NCBI RefSeq assembly: GCF_001746365.1
Contig: NZ_MJAJ01000007.1
Coordinates: 167,347 to 231,346, forward strand
DNA: 64,000 nt
Direction: 5' to 3'
Origin: Streptomyces sp. LUP30
GTDB taxonomy: Bacteria; Actinomycetota; Actinomycetes; Streptomycetales; Streptomycetaceae
Shown: positions 47,829 to 56,945 of the stretch, in pieces
How the letters are laid out: each line of letters begins with the position of its first letter
Position numbering within the stretch: the first letter of the stretch is position 1
Notes under the pieces: model-generated
The model's input: only the letters and a program-made list of their open reading frames with translations
Database searches by the model: none
Told to the model about the DNA's origin: nothing
Translations under genes and position numbers: made by a program

Positions 47829-50111
47829 TCAGCCGCGTCGGCCGCCGTTGGCGTTTCCGTTGCTCTGGCCCTGGAAGAACCCGCCCCCGTCGCCGGCGGT
47901 CGAGTTGCCGCCGTTGCTGTTGCCGCCGTTGGTGAGCAGGCCGGTGAGGAAGCCGCCGTCGTCGCCGTTGCCGCCGTCGTCCTGGTTGTTGCCGCCGTTG
48001 GCGTTCCCGTCGCCATTGCCCTTGTCGCCCTTCTTGTCGGGCGGGTTCGGGATGCTGACGAGGTTGAACTGGCCGGAATCCTTGCCCTCCAGGGCGCCGG
48101 TCATGGCGTCGCGCCAGATCGGGCCGGGGGTGTCGCCGCCGTAGACCTGGTCGTGGAAGTGGCCGCCGATCCAGATGTTGGTCATCTCGACCTTCTGGGT
48201 GGCGCTGCCGACCCAGACGGCGCCGGAGAGCTTCGGGGTGTAGCCGACGAACCAGGCGTTCTTGCGGGAGTCCGTCGTACCCGTCTTACCGGCGTTGTCC
48301 CGGCCGGACAGGCCGGCCTGCTTGCCGGTGCCGGAGTCGACCACGCCGCTCAGCAGGGTGTTGACGGTGTCCGCGGTCTTCTCGGACATGGCCCGGGAAC
48401 AGGTGGACTTCGGGACCTCCAGCGACTTCTTCTGGTCGCCGACCTTCTGGGTGATCGACTCGATGGCGATCGGGGTGCAGTACATGCCGCGCGAGGCGAA
48501 GGCGGCATAGGCGGTGGCCATCGTCAGCGGGGAGATGCCCTTGGATCCGAGGGCGATGGCGGGTACCTCGGGCAGCTTGTCGCCGTTGCCCTGCACGACG
48601 TGCAGTGCGTCGGTCATCTTCACCACGGGGCACAGACCGATGTCGGAGATCATCTGCACGAAGTAGGTGTTGACCGAGAGCTCCATGGCCTTCCTCAGCT
48701 GGAAGGGGCCCTTCTCGGACTCGCTCTCGTTCTCCAGCTTCTCGTTGTTGGTGTTGACCCACGGCTTGCTGGCGCAGGTCTGCACCGGGCTCGGGTACTG
48801 CATCTGGTACGGCGACGAGTACTCCTGGTTCGGCGGCCGGCCCTCTTCCAGCGCGGCCGCGGCCACGAACGGCTTGAAGGTCGATCCGGTCGGGAACCCG
48901 AAGTTCGAGCCGCCCATGGAGGAGCCGACCGAGTAGTTGTACTCGGTCTCGTTCTTGCCGTAGCCGAAGGGCTTCGACTGGCCCATTCCGAGGATCTTGC
49001 CGGTGCCGGGCTCGACGAGCGTGGCGGCCCCCGCGACCTTGTCCGACTTGTAGACGTGGTCCTTGAGCGAGGACTGGACGGACTTCTGGGCCTGCGGTTC
49101 GAGCGTGGTGCGGATCGTCAGGCCGCCCTGGTTCCAGATCTTCGCCCGCTGCTCCTTGGTCTTGCCGAAGACCGGGTCGCTGAGGAAGACGCGCTCCACG
49201 TACTTGCAGAAGAAGCTCGCGCCCTGGACGGCGGTGATGCAGCCGTTCTTCGGCTTCTTGACCTTCAGGCCCAGCGGGGCCTTCTGCGCCACGGCCGCCT
49301 CGGCCTCGGAGATGTCGCCGACCTCGGCCATGCGTGCCAGCACGGTGTTACGGCGCTTGGTGGCCTCGGCCTCGTCGTTGACGGGGTCGTAGCGGCTGGG
49401 CGACTGGACGATGCCGGCCAGCAGGGCCGCCTGCGGCAGGGTGAGGGACTTGGCGTGCGTGGAGAAGTAGCGCTGCGAGGCCGCTTCGACGCCGTAGGCC
49501 TGCTCGCCGAAGAACGTGATGTTCAGGTAGTTCTCGAGGATCTTCTTCTTGCTGAGCTCTTCCTCGAGCTGGATCGCGTACTTCAGTTCCTTGATCTTGC
49601 GGCCGATGGTCTGCTGCGTGGCCTGGGCGACCTTCGTCGGGTCGTCACCGGCCTCCTCGATCGCGACGTTCTTCACGAGCTGCTGGGTGAGCGTGGAGGC
49701 GCCCTGGGCGACCCCGCTGCTCTGCACGTTCTTGTTGAGCGCGCGCAGGACGCCCTTCAGGTCGACCGCGCCGTGCTTGTAGAAGCGCGAGTCCTCGATC
49801 GCGACGATCGCCTTCTGCATGTAGGGCGAGATGTTCTTCAGGTCGACCACCGTGCGGTCACGGGAGTAGACCGTGGCGATCTGGCCGCCCTCGGAGTCGA
49901 GGATCGCGGTGCGCTGGCTCAGCGGCGGCGTCTTGAGGTTGACCGGGAGTTCGTCGAACGACTCCACCGATCCCTTGGCGGCGAGGCCCAGCACGCCGAA
50001 CGCGGGCAGGGCGATACCGGCCAGCACCGCTCCCGCGAGCACACTGACACCGAGGAACTTGGCGGCCTGCTGCGTTGGCGACAGACCACCGCCCGAGCGC
50101 TTCTTTGGCAT
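47829..50111 (-). CDS. Bifunctional class A penicillin-binding protein
   Basis: A 760-residue peptidoglycan polymerase. After a short cytoplasmic tail and one membrane helix (about 20-43) comes the glycosyltransferase domain with Glu106 (IEDSRFYKHG) and the QGASTLTQQLVKN motif, then the transpeptidase domain with Ser410-x-x-Lys413 (STFK), Ser479-Val-Asn481 and Lys609-Thr-Gly. The C-terminal 90 residues are a disordered Gly/Asn/Asp-rich tail outside the membrane. It is divergent from wblA, the same pairing as in other Streptomyces. Confidence 0.95.
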   Translation of the reverse strand: MPKKRSGGGLSPTQQAAKFLGVSVLAGAVLAGIALPAFGVLGLAAKGSVESFDELPVNLKTPPLSQRTAILDSEGGQIATVYSRDRTVVDLKNISPYMQKAIVAIEDSRFYKHGAVDLKGVLRALNKNVQSSGVAQGASTLTQQLVKNVAIEEAGDDPTKVAQATQQTIGRKIKELKYAIQLEEELSKKKILENYLNITFFGEQAYGVEAASQRYFSTHAKSLTLPQAALLAGIVQSPSRYDPVNDEAEATKRRNTVLARMAEVGDISEAEAAVAQKAPLGLKVKKPKNGCITAVQGASFFCKYVERVFLSDPVFGKTKEQRAKIWNQGGLTIRTTLEPQAQKSVQSSLKDHVYKSDKVAGAATLVEPGTGKILGMGQSKPFGYGKNETEYNYSVGSSMGGSNFGFPTGSTFKPFVAAAALEEGRPPNQEYSSPYQMQYPSPVQTCASKPWVNTNNEKLENESESEKGPFQLRKAMELSVNTYFVQMISDIGLCPVVKMTDALHVVQGNGDKLPEVPAIALGSKGISPLTMATAYAAFASRGMYCTPIAIESITQKVGDQKKSLEVPKSTCSRAMSEKTADTVNTLLSGVVDSGTGKQAGLSGRDNAGKTGTTDSRKNAWFVGYTPKLSGAVWVGSATQKVEMTNIWIGGHFHDQVYGGDTPGPIWRDAMTGALEGKDSGQFNLVSIPNPPDKKGDKGNGDGNANGGNNQDDGGNGDDGGFLTGLLTNGGNSNGGNSTAGDGGGFFQGQSNGNANGGRRG

Positions 50112-50517
50112 GAGGGCAGCCTACGTTCTGATTCGCCGGACACGCGTCAATGCCTTGGCCTAAGCTGCTCTCAACTGTCACAGCAGCAGGGCTACGTATC
50201 AATACGTCCGGTGACCCCGAATCGTTCCGGATGTTCCCCGGGTTTTTGTTGGGGGCGTGTCCAAATCCGCCTTGTGTGTCACTCGGCGTCCGTTGTGACT
50301 CAGGTGAACTGTCCCGTTTGTCGGGAAAGTCATATATGTCGCGGGCTCACTCCCCCGGGTGATCTGCCGCTTACCCATAGTCCGTTCGGGCCATTCAAGA
50401 TTGGGCCCGAAGGGGGTGTTGCGCTGTGCCCACCTTCCGTAACGTCCTCAACTGGCGGCGGTGAATATGCCGCTGCCGCCGTGGGGGAGCCTCGATTCGG
50501 GAGAGGACGGCGCCGGT
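50112..50517. promoter_or_regulatory. Long divergent regulatory region of the PBP and wblA genes
   Basis: A 406-bp spacer with locally AT-rich GTCATATATGTC near 50,330 and CCCGTTTGTCGGG just before it. wblA is known to have a long, multiply regulated leader; I could not place a confident promoter. Confidence 0.55.
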
Positions 50518-50856
50518 ATGGGCTGGGTAACCGACTGGAGTGCGCAGGCTGCCTGCCGCACTACCGATCCGGATGAACTGTTCGTTCAGGGAGCAGCGCA
50601 GAACAGGGCCAAGGCGGTGTGCACCGGATGCCCGGTACGCACCGAATGTCTGGCGGACGCGCTCGACAACCGCGTCGAGTTCGGCGTGTGGGGAGGCATG
50701 ACGGAGCGCGAGCGCCGCGCACTGCTGCGCAGGCGTCCGACGGTGACGTCCTGGCGCCGGCTCCTGGAGACGGCGCGTTCGGAGTACGAGCGTGGGGCGG
50801 GCATCCTGCCGCTCGACGACGACCAGATGTACGAGAACTACGCGGCGGTGGGCTGA
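50518..50856 (+). CDS. wblA: WhiB-like regulator WblA
   Basis: A 112-residue iron-sulfur transcription regulator. Cys13, Cys35, Cys38 and Cys44 (VCTGCPVRTEC) bind the 4Fe-4S cluster, and GVWGGMTERERRALLRRRP is the WhiB turn and basic tail. The start MGWVTDWSAQAACRT and the gene neighbourhood are those I know for wblA, which in Streptomyces promotes development and represses antibiotic production. ATG 50518 has GAGAGGA; a GTG at 50461 would add 19 residues. Confidence 0.9.
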   Translation: MGWVTDWSAQAACRTTDPDELFVQGAAQNRAKAVCTGCPVRTECLADALDNRVEFGVWGGMTERERRALLRRRPTVTSWRRLLETARSEYERGAGILPLDDDQMYENYAAVG

Positions 50857-50882
50857 GCACAGACCTCGGCTCAGACCTCGGC

Positions 50883-52385
50883 TCAGGCTTCGGCAGCCTC
50901 GGGCAGCTCCGGCCGCTCGGTCGCGAGCCGGTTCCCGATGTCCCGCAGCCCCGTCAGGTCGTGCACGTCTCCGGGCAGTGCGGCCACCTCGGTCACCGCC
51001 ACCTCCGGGTGGAGTGCGGTGAAGCGGTCACGCGTGCGCTGCTCTCGGGAGAGCAGGTGCATGCGTTCCGCATGCAGCCTCAACAGGCTTGCGGTTAGGC
51101 CGTCCACGGCCCGCTCCGCCTCGGACGCCGCCGTCCCGTCGGCGTCCGTCGCCGCCGGGTCCGCGTGGGTGCCCGTGGCGTCGGGCGAGTCGCCGCCGTC
51201 CGCAGTCGTGTCGGTGTCCGTGCCGGGGTGTGTGGCCCTGCCGGGGTTCGCCGTCCGGGCCGCGTGGGTGGCCTGGTCTGCGTCGATGGTCCGGTCTGCG
51301 TCGGTGGGGGCGCCGCGCTCCGGATCGGGTGCGGATGATTCTGAACTGCCTTGCGTTTCGGGAGAGTTACGAAGTCCAGCCTTCCCGCCGTCCTGATCCA
51401 CAATGCCGGGCTCTTCAAGATTTTCCGCTGCGGCGAGCGCCCGCTCGGCGGACAGCTGGGCGGCGCCGCTGCCGTGGACGCGGTTGAGCACCAGACCGGC
51501 CAGCGGCATGTCCTCGGCGGCCAGCCGCTGCACGAAGTACGCGGCCTCCCGCAGCGCGTCCCGCTCGGGAGCCGCCACCACCAGGAACGCCGTTCCGGGT
51601 GCCTGGAGCAGCTTGTACGTGGCGTCCGCGCGCGTACGGAAGCCGCCGAACATGGAGTCCATCGCCGCCACGAACGTCTGCACGTCCTTCAGCAGCTGCC
51701 CGCCGAGCAGCTTGCCCAGCGCGCCGGTCATCATCGACATCCCGACGTTCAGGAACTTCATCCCCGCGCGGCCGCCCACCTTCGCCGGGGCGAGCAGGAC
51801 GCGGATCAGCTTGCCGTCCAGGAACGACCCGAGCCGCTTGGGCGCGTCCAGGAAGTCCAGCGCCGAGCGGGACGGCGGGGTGTCGACGACGATCAGATCC
51901 CACTCGTCCCGCGCGCGGAGCTGGCCCAGCTTCTCCATCGCCATGTACTCCTGCGTGCCCGCGAATCCCGCCGAGAGGGACTGGTAGAACGGGTTGCTCA
52001 GGATCGCGGCGGCCCGGCCCGGGTCCGCGTGCGCCTCGACGATCTCGTCGAAGGTGCGCTTCATGTCGAGCATCATCGCGTGCAGTTCGCCGTCCCCCTC
52101 GACGCCCTTCACCCGGCGCGGGGTGTTGTCCAGCGAGTCGATGCCCATGGACTGTGCGAGCCGGCGTGCCGGGTCGATGGTGAGGACGACGACCTTGCGG
52201 CCGCGTTCGGCCGCCCTGAGCCCCAGCGCCGCCGCCGTCGTCGTCTTGCCGACGCCGCCCGAGCCGCAGCAGACCACGATGCGGGTCGTCGGGTCGTCGA
52301 GCAGCGGGTCGAGCTCCAGCACGGGCGCGGGAGAGAGACGGCGCCGGGTGCTGCTTCCCTGGTCGTGGGTCTGGTCCGCACTCAT
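50883..52385 (-). CDS. ArsA-like ATPase, second of pair
   Basis: A 500-residue P-loop ATPase of the ArsA/GET3 class: Walker A GSGGVGKTT (41-49), switch region VVDTPPSRSALDFLDAP, and LVLNRVHG. An insert of about 100 Asp/Thr/Ala-rich residues (roughly 345-440) interrupts the C-terminal part and looks disordered. Its start overlaps the stop of the first ArsA-like gene (ATGA), so the two proteins probably form a complex. Arsenite transport is unlikely, as no arsB is present. It converges on wblA. Confidence 0.87.
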   Translation of the reverse strand: MSADQTHDQGSSTRRRLSPAPVLELDPLLDDPTTRIVVCCGSGGVGKTTTAAALGLRAAERGRKVVVLTIDPARRLAQSMGIDSLDNTPRRVKGVEGDGELHAMMLDMKRTFDEIVEAHADPGRAAAILSNPFYQSLSAGFAGTQEYMAMEKLGQLRARDEWDLIVVDTPPSRSALDFLDAPKRLGSFLDGKLIRVLLAPAKVGGRAGMKFLNVGMSMMTGALGKLLGGQLLKDVQTFVAAMDSMFGGFRTRADATYKLLQAPGTAFLVVAAPERDALREAAYFVQRLAAEDMPLAGLVLNRVHGSGAAQLSAERALAAAENLEEPGIVDQDGGKAGLRNSPETQGSSESSAPDPERGAPTDADRTIDADQATHAARTANPGRATHPGTDTDTTADGGDSPDATGTHADPAATDADGTAASEAERAVDGLTASLLRLHAERMHLLSREQRTRDRFTALHPEVAVTEVAALPGDVHDLTGLRDIGNRLATERPELPEAAEA

Positions 52386-53359
52386 GCGATCCCCTGATTC
52401 CGCAGTTCGGTGGCGAGCTGGTACAGGCCCGCGAGGTCCATTCCCTCGGCGAACAAGGGCAGTTCGTGCAACGGCAGGCCCAGCTCGTCCAGGACCGCGC
52501 GCTGCTCGTGCTCCAGCGCGTACCGCTCCGCGTACTCCTCGGCCTGTTTCAGGAGCGGATCCACCAGCCGCTCGGCGCGCCCGCCGCGGCGCGCCCCGCC
52601 CAGCCCCGCCGTGGACAACGACCGGGCGACAGAAGAACGCGTCACGGTCCGTACGAGTTCCAGCCCGTCCTCGTCCAACACCTCGGGGCGCACCATGTTG
52701 ACGATGACCCGGCCCACCGGCAGTTTCGCGGCCCGCAGCTCGGCGATGCCGTCGGCGGTCTCCTGGACGGGCATCTCCTCCAGCAGCGTCACCAGGTGCA
52801 CGGCCGTCTCCGGCGACTTCAGCACCCGCATCACGGCCTGTGCCTGATTGTGTATCGGGCCGATCCTGGCCAGCCCCGCCACCTCGTCGTTGACGTTCAG
52901 GAAGCGGGTGATGCGACCCGTGGGCGGAGCGTCCATGACGACGTAGTCGTACACGAACCGCCCGTTCTTGTCCTTGCGCCGTACCGCCTCGCACGCCTTG
53001 CCGGTGAGGAGCACGTCCCTCAGACCGGGCGCGATCGTGGTGGCGAAGTCGATGGCGCCGAGCTTCTTCAGGGCCCGTCCGGCGCCCCCCAGTTTGTAGA
53101 ACATCTGGAGGTAGTCCAGAAGGGCCAGTTCGGGGTCGATGGCGAGGGCGTACACCTCCCCGCCACCCGACGCTACGGCGATCTTGCGTTCCTCATAGGG
53201 CAACGCCTCTGTCTCGAAGAGCTGTGCGATGCCCTGCCGGCCCTCCACCTCGACGAGAAGCGTGCGCTTCCCCGCCGTGGCGAGGGCAAGCGCGAGGGCC
53301 GCGGCGACCGTCGTCTTGCCGGTCCCGCCCTTGCCGCTGACGACCTGGAGCCTGCTCAC
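52382..53359 (-). CDS. ArsA-like ATPase, first of pair
   Basis: A 325-residue ATPase with the deviant Walker A GKGGTGKTT (residues 9-17) and YVVMDAPPTGRITRFLNV. It is the leading partner of the downstream ArsA-like gene. GTG 53359 is used because the P-loop normally lies within the first 20 residues; the longer frame to 53,521 is Cys/Arg-rich and non-homologous. The pair sits beside wblA in a conserved Streptomyces order. Confidence 0.87.
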   Translation of the reverse strand: MSRLQVVSGKGGTGKTTVAAALALALATAGKRTLLVEVEGRQGIAQLFETEALPYEERKIAVASGGGEVYALAIDPELALLDYLQMFYKLGGAGRALKKLGAIDFATTIAPGLRDVLLTGKACEAVRRKDKNGRFVYDYVVMDAPPTGRITRFLNVNDEVAGLARIGPIHNQAQAVMRVLKSPETAVHLVTLLEEMPVQETADGIAELRAAKLPVGRVIVNMVRPEVLDEDGLELVRTVTRSSVARSLSTAGLGGARRGGRAERLVDPLLKQAEEYAERYALEHEQRAVLDELGLPLHELPLFAEGMDLAGLYQLATELRNQGIA

Positions 53360-53479
53360 GTCTTCGAGCGTAACCAGTCGGCGCCCGAGGCAACCGGGAG
53401 GCTGTGGACAACGGGGGCGGCAATCGGCCACATGGCCTGGGGAACAGCCCCTCCGGTGACAGCGGATACAGTCGCCCCC

Positions 53480-53638
53480 ATGACCAAGTGGGAATACGCA
53501 ACCGTGCCGCTGCTCGTCCACGCGACGAAGCAGATTCTGGACACCTGGGGCGAGGACGGCTGGGAGCTCGTCCAGGTCGTGCCCGGTCCGAACAACCCGG
53601 AGCAGCTCGTCGCGTACCTGAAGCGGGCGAAGGCGTGA
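53480..53638 (+). CDS. DUF4177 small protein
   Basis: A 52-residue protein, KWEYATVPLLVHATKQILDTWGEDGWELVQVVPG, with the WGxDGWELV core of DUF4177. Unknown role. Its stop overlaps the RidA-family start by 4 bp (GTGA). Confidence 0.88.
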   Translation: MTKWEYATVPLLVHATKQILDTWGEDGWELVQVVPGPNNPEQLVAYLKRAKA

Positions 53639-54099
53639 GCGCGGTCGAGGCGAGGCTCGCCGAGCTGGGACTGACCCTGCCGGCGGTCGTGCCGCCCCTG
53701 GCGGCCTACCAGCCCGCGGTGCAGTCCGGCCCGTACGTGTACACGGCCGGCCAGCTGCCCATGGTGGAGGGCAAACTGCCGGTCACGGGCAAGGTCGGCG
53801 CCGAGGTCACCCCCGAGGAGGCCAAGGAGCTGGCCCGCACCTGCGCGCTGAACGCCCTGGCCGCCGTCAAGTCGGTGGCGGGCGACCTGGACCGCGTCGC
53901 GCGCGTGGTGAAGGTCGTCGGCTTCGTGGCGTCGGCCGCGGACTTCACCGGCCAGCCCGCCGTCCTCAACGGCGCGAGCGAACTGCTGGGCGAGGTCTTC
54001 GGCGACAAGGGCGTGCACGCGCGCAGCGCGGTGGGCGTCGCCGTGCTGCCGCTGGACGCGCCGGTCGAGGTCGAGATCCAGGTGGAACTCGTCCCGTAG
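53635..54099 (+). CDS. RidA / YjgF family protein
   Basis: A 154-residue protein of the RidA superfamily (SGPYVYTAGQLPMVEGKLPVTGKVG, VVKVVGFVASAADFTGQPAVLNGASELL, RSAVGVAVLPLDAPVEVEIQ). The catalytic Arg of true RidA is replaced in the GVAVLPLDA strand, so it is probably a RidA-like subgroup rather than an imine deaminase. Coupled to DUF4177. Confidence 0.85.
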   Translation: MSAVEARLAELGLTLPAVVPPLAAYQPAVQSGPYVYTAGQLPMVEGKLPVTGKVGAEVTPEEAKELARTCALNALAAVKSVAGDLDRVARVVKVVGFVASAADFTGQPAVLNGASELLGEVFGDKGVHARSAVGVAVLPLDAPVEVEIQVELVP

Positions 54100-54129
54100 C
54101 GGTACGGGCGGCCTTTCGGGACGTGGAGA

Positions 54130-54150
54130 GCCGCGGACGTGTTCCGCGGC
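54130..54150 (+). terminator. Hairpin after the RidA gene
   Basis: 8-bp perfect stem GCCGCGGA / TCCGCGGC with a 5-nt loop, 31 bp past the stop. No T-tract. Confidence 0.6.
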
Positions 54151-54261
54151 CCTTCAGGGGCCCTCCGAAGGGCTTCCCAGGACGTCGAGGGAGTCCCCTG
54201 GACGTGCCCTGACCTCGGGTACCTCTCGAACATTCGCGCGCCACGGGATAGCCTCGCGCCC

Positions 54262-55140
54262 ATGGCGAATGGGCAGTGGTTCCCCCAGGACTGGCCGGAA
54301 CGCATCCGGGCGCTCGCGGACGGCACGCTCACCCCGGTCGCCCCCAAGCGCGCGGCCACCGTCATGCTCCTGAAGGACACCGACGGCGGCCCCGTCGTCC
54401 ACATGCTGCGCAGACGCGCCTCCATGGCCTTCGCCGCAGGCGCGTACGCCTATCCCGGCGGCGGTGTCGACCCGCGTGACGACGACGGGCACGTCCGCTG
54501 GGCGGGCCCCACGCGCGCGTGGTGGGCCGAACGTCTGGGCGTCGACGAGACGGCGGCCCAGGCGATCGTCTGCGCGGCCGTGCGCGAGACGTACGAGGAG
54601 GCCGGCGTCCTGCTCGCGGGACCGACCCCGAACTCGGTGGTCAGCGACACCACGGGCGCCGACTGGGAGGCCGACCGGGCAGCGGTGGCCGCCCGCGACC
54701 TGTCCTTCGCCGAGTTCCTCGATCGGCGCGGTCTGGTGCTGCGCTCCGATCTCCTCGGCGCCTGGACGCGCTGGATCACTCCCGAGTTCGAGTCGCGGCG
54801 CTACGACACCTGGTTCTTCGTGGCCGCGCTCCCCGAGGGCCAGCGCACCCGCAATGCGTCCACGGAGGCCGACCGCACGGTGTGGATCCGCCCGACGGAC
54901 GCGGCGGCCGCGTACGACAGGGGCGAGCTGTTGATGATGCCGCCCACCATCGCGACGCTGCGCCGGCTCGTCCCGTACGCCACGGCGGCGCAGGCGCTCG
55001 CCGCGGCCCCCGACCGCGACCTGAGCCCGGTCCTCGCCGAGGCCCGCCTGGAGGACGGCGTGGTCGTGCTGTCCTGGCCGGGGCACGACGAGTTCACCAA
55101 GCACATCCCGGCCGCCGCACCCGGGGCAGGCCCCGTATGA
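54262..55140 (+). CDS. NUDIX hydrolase
   Basis: A 292-residue protein. The N-terminal part RAATVMLLKDTDGGPVVHMLRR and GAYAYPGGGVDPRDD lead into the Nudix box helix AAVRETYEEAGVLL. The large C-terminal extension holds WITPEFESRRYDTWFFVAALPEGQ. This is the long NUDT19-like architecture, expected to act on CoA or nucleotide diphosphates. Starts 162 bp after the RidA gene. Confidence 0.87.
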   Translation: MANGQWFPQDWPERIRALADGTLTPVAPKRAATVMLLKDTDGGPVVHMLRRRASMAFAAGAYAYPGGGVDPRDDDGHVRWAGPTRAWWAERLGVDETAAQAIVCAAVRETYEEAGVLLAGPTPNSVVSDTTGADWEADRAAVAARDLSFAEFLDRRGLVLRSDLLGAWTRWITPEFESRRYDTWFFVAALPEGQRTRNASTEADRTVWIRPTDAAAAYDRGELLMMPPTIATLRRLVPYATAAQALAAAPDRDLSPVLAEARLEDGVVVLSWPGHDEFTKHIPAAAPGAGPV

Positions 55141-55258
55141 CGGCCCCGAGCGCCCGCGCCGTCCCCGTCCCGGGCCACCGGCTCGTCCCGGATCCGCGGC
55201 GGGATGCTCCGCTCGGCCCGACGACACTCGGACGACGCCCGATGGAAGGCCTTCCCGC

Positions 55259-56089
55259 ATGACCGACGCAGCCGCCCTCCCCGGCCAGCCGCGAGGCGGA
55301 GTCCTCTCGGGCCCCGCGACCGCGCGCGCGGTCAACGTCCTCGCGCCGAACGCGTCCGCGATGACCCTGGACGGCACGAACACCTGGATCGTCGCCGAGC
55401 CCGACTCCGAGCTGGCCGTCGTGATCGACCCGGGGCCGCTGGACGAGCGCCATCTGCGCGCGGTCGTCGACACCGCCGAGCGGGCCGGCAAGCGCGTCGC
55501 CCTGACCCTGTTGACGCACGGCCACCCCGACCACGCCGAGGGCGCCGTCCGCTTCGCCGGACTGACCGGCACGAAGGTGCGGGCCCTGGACCCGGCGGTG
55601 CGGCTGGGCGAGGAGGGCCTGGCCGCCGGGGACGTGGTCAGCGTGGGCGGCCTGGAGCTGCGGGTCGTGCCGACGCCGGGGCACACCGCCGACTCCCTGT
55701 GCTTCCACCTCCCGGCCGACCAGGCCGTTCTGACGGGGGACACGATCCTCGGCCGCGGCACGACCGTCGTCGCGCATCCCGACGGCCGCCTGGGCGACTA
55801 TCTGGACTCCCTGCGGCGGCTGAGGTCCCTGACGGTCGACGACGGCGTCCACACCGTCCTGCCGGGCCATGGACCGGTCCTGGAGGACGCCCAGGGCGCG
55901 GTCGAGTTCTATCTCGCCCACCGCGCCCACCGGCTCGCCCAGGTCGAGACGGCCGTCGAGAACGGCCGCACCGATCCCGCCGACGTCGTCGCCCATGTGT
56001 ACGCCGACGTCGACCGCTCCCTGTGGCCGGCGGCGGAGCTGTCGGTGCGCGCCCAGCTGGAGTACCTGACGGAGCACGGGCTCATCTAG
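55259..56089 (+). CDS. MBL-fold metallo-hydrolase
   Basis: A 276-residue beta-lactamase-fold hydrolase of the LACTB2-like type: THGHPDHAEG binds zinc, VPTPGHTADSLCFHL gives the next His, LTGDTILGRGTTVV the bridging Asp, and LPGHGPVLEDA the last His. All ligands are present. Likely substrates are thioesters or RNA; unproven. It lies 118 bp after the NUDIX gene. Confidence 0.88.
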   Translation: MTDAAALPGQPRGGVLSGPATARAVNVLAPNASAMTLDGTNTWIVAEPDSELAVVIDPGPLDERHLRAVVDTAERAGKRVALTLLTHGHPDHAEGAVRFAGLTGTKVRALDPAVRLGEEGLAAGDVVSVGGLELRVVPTPGHTADSLCFHLPADQAVLTGDTILGRGTTVVAHPDGRLGDYLDSLRRLRSLTVDDGVHTVLPGHGPVLEDAQGAVEFYLAHRAHRLAQVETAVENGRTDPADVVAHVYADVDRSLWPAAELSVRAQLEYLTEHGLI

Positions 56090-56098
56090 AGCCCCGTC

Positions 56099-56926
56099 CT
56101 AGCCCTCCTCGGGCCTGCGGGCCTTCACGCCGTGCACGCGCGCGTACTCGTCGGCGAGCCAGGGACCGAGGTCGTCCACGTACGAGGAGAGAACGGCGCG
56201 GTCGCCCCGCGGGCCGTATCCGAGGGCGGCAGCCGTGCGAACCTGCTCCGCGCGCGTGGGGTAGTACGCGCCGAACGCGTCCGCCATCTCGTGCAGGTCG
56301 CTCGTCCAGCCGTTCCAGCGGGGCATGACGAGGGTGAACGCCGTGCGGACGAGGTGCCGGGACATGAAGCGCACCAGAGGCCGCAGAGCCGCCTCGGAGT
56401 CGTCCGCCGAGGCGATGCGCTCGCGCCAGCGCGGCAGCAACAGGGCGAGGTCGCCGTTGGTCTCGCGCGCGAGCAGTGCGTCGGGGCGGTAGCGGGGCAG
56501 GCGTTCGGCGAGGTCCTCGCCGAGGAGCGGGGTGCACAGGCAGGCGATGAAGAACCCCAGGTCGTGCCGCTCCAGATCGCTCAGCAGGCGGGCACGGCTG
56601 AAGAGCAGCGTTCCGCCGCCGTCGATCTGCGGGAACTCCTCGTCGAGGCCCTCGATCAGGGCTCGTCCCGCGGCCCGGTCAGCCTCGGAGGGCTCCTCGC
56701 TCAGCGCGAGCAGCAGGTCGACGTCACTGCGTCCCACGCGCGCGGTGCCGCGGGGAATCGAGCCGTTGACGTACGCGCTGTGCAGCCGGTCCCCGAAGAG
56801 GCCCGGGATCCGCTCCCGGGCCGCTGCGACGACCGGCTGGAAATCGTGCGTCACGCGCGCGAGGGAGCCCTCGCGGGCGATGTATCCCTGGGCGTCGAGG
56901 CCTCGGGAGGAAACCGCTTCGGTCAT
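56099..56926 (-). CDS. Nucleotidyltransferase-domain protein
   Basis: A 275-residue protein with a pol-beta-like nucleotidyltransferase motif: SAYVNGSIPRGTARVGRSDVDLLLAL (GS-x-xxG-x-DxD type). The C-terminal helical part resembles substrate-binding domains of aminoglycoside adenylyltransferase-like enzymes. Substrate unknown. Starts 19 bp upstream of the crp stop, so it is separate from crp only by a short gap. Confidence 0.8.
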   Translation of the reverse strand: MTEAVSSRGLDAQGYIAREGSLARVTHDFQPVVAAARERIPGLFGDRLHSAYVNGSIPRGTARVGRSDVDLLLALSEEPSEADRAAGRALIEGLDEEFPQIDGGGTLLFSRARLLSDLERHDLGFFIACLCTPLLGEDLAERLPRYRPDALLARETNGDLALLLPRWRERIASADDSEAALRPLVRFMSRHLVRTAFTLVMPRWNGWTSDLHEMADAFGAYYPTRAEQVRTAAALGYGPRGDRAVLSSYVDDLGPWLADEYARVHGVKARRPEEG

Positions 56927-56945
56927 GGGCGGGGTCGGGCGGGCG

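Noticed and set aside
47814..50576. 920-codon plus-strand ORF across the PBP gene and wblA leader
   Set aside because: Antisense to the PBP, whose active-site motifs are all in place; composition is typical of a GC-rich shadow frame.
50883..53359. Arsenic resistance operon from the ArsA-like pair
   Set aside because: No arsB, arsR or arsC; the order beside wblA is a conserved Streptomyces arrangement.
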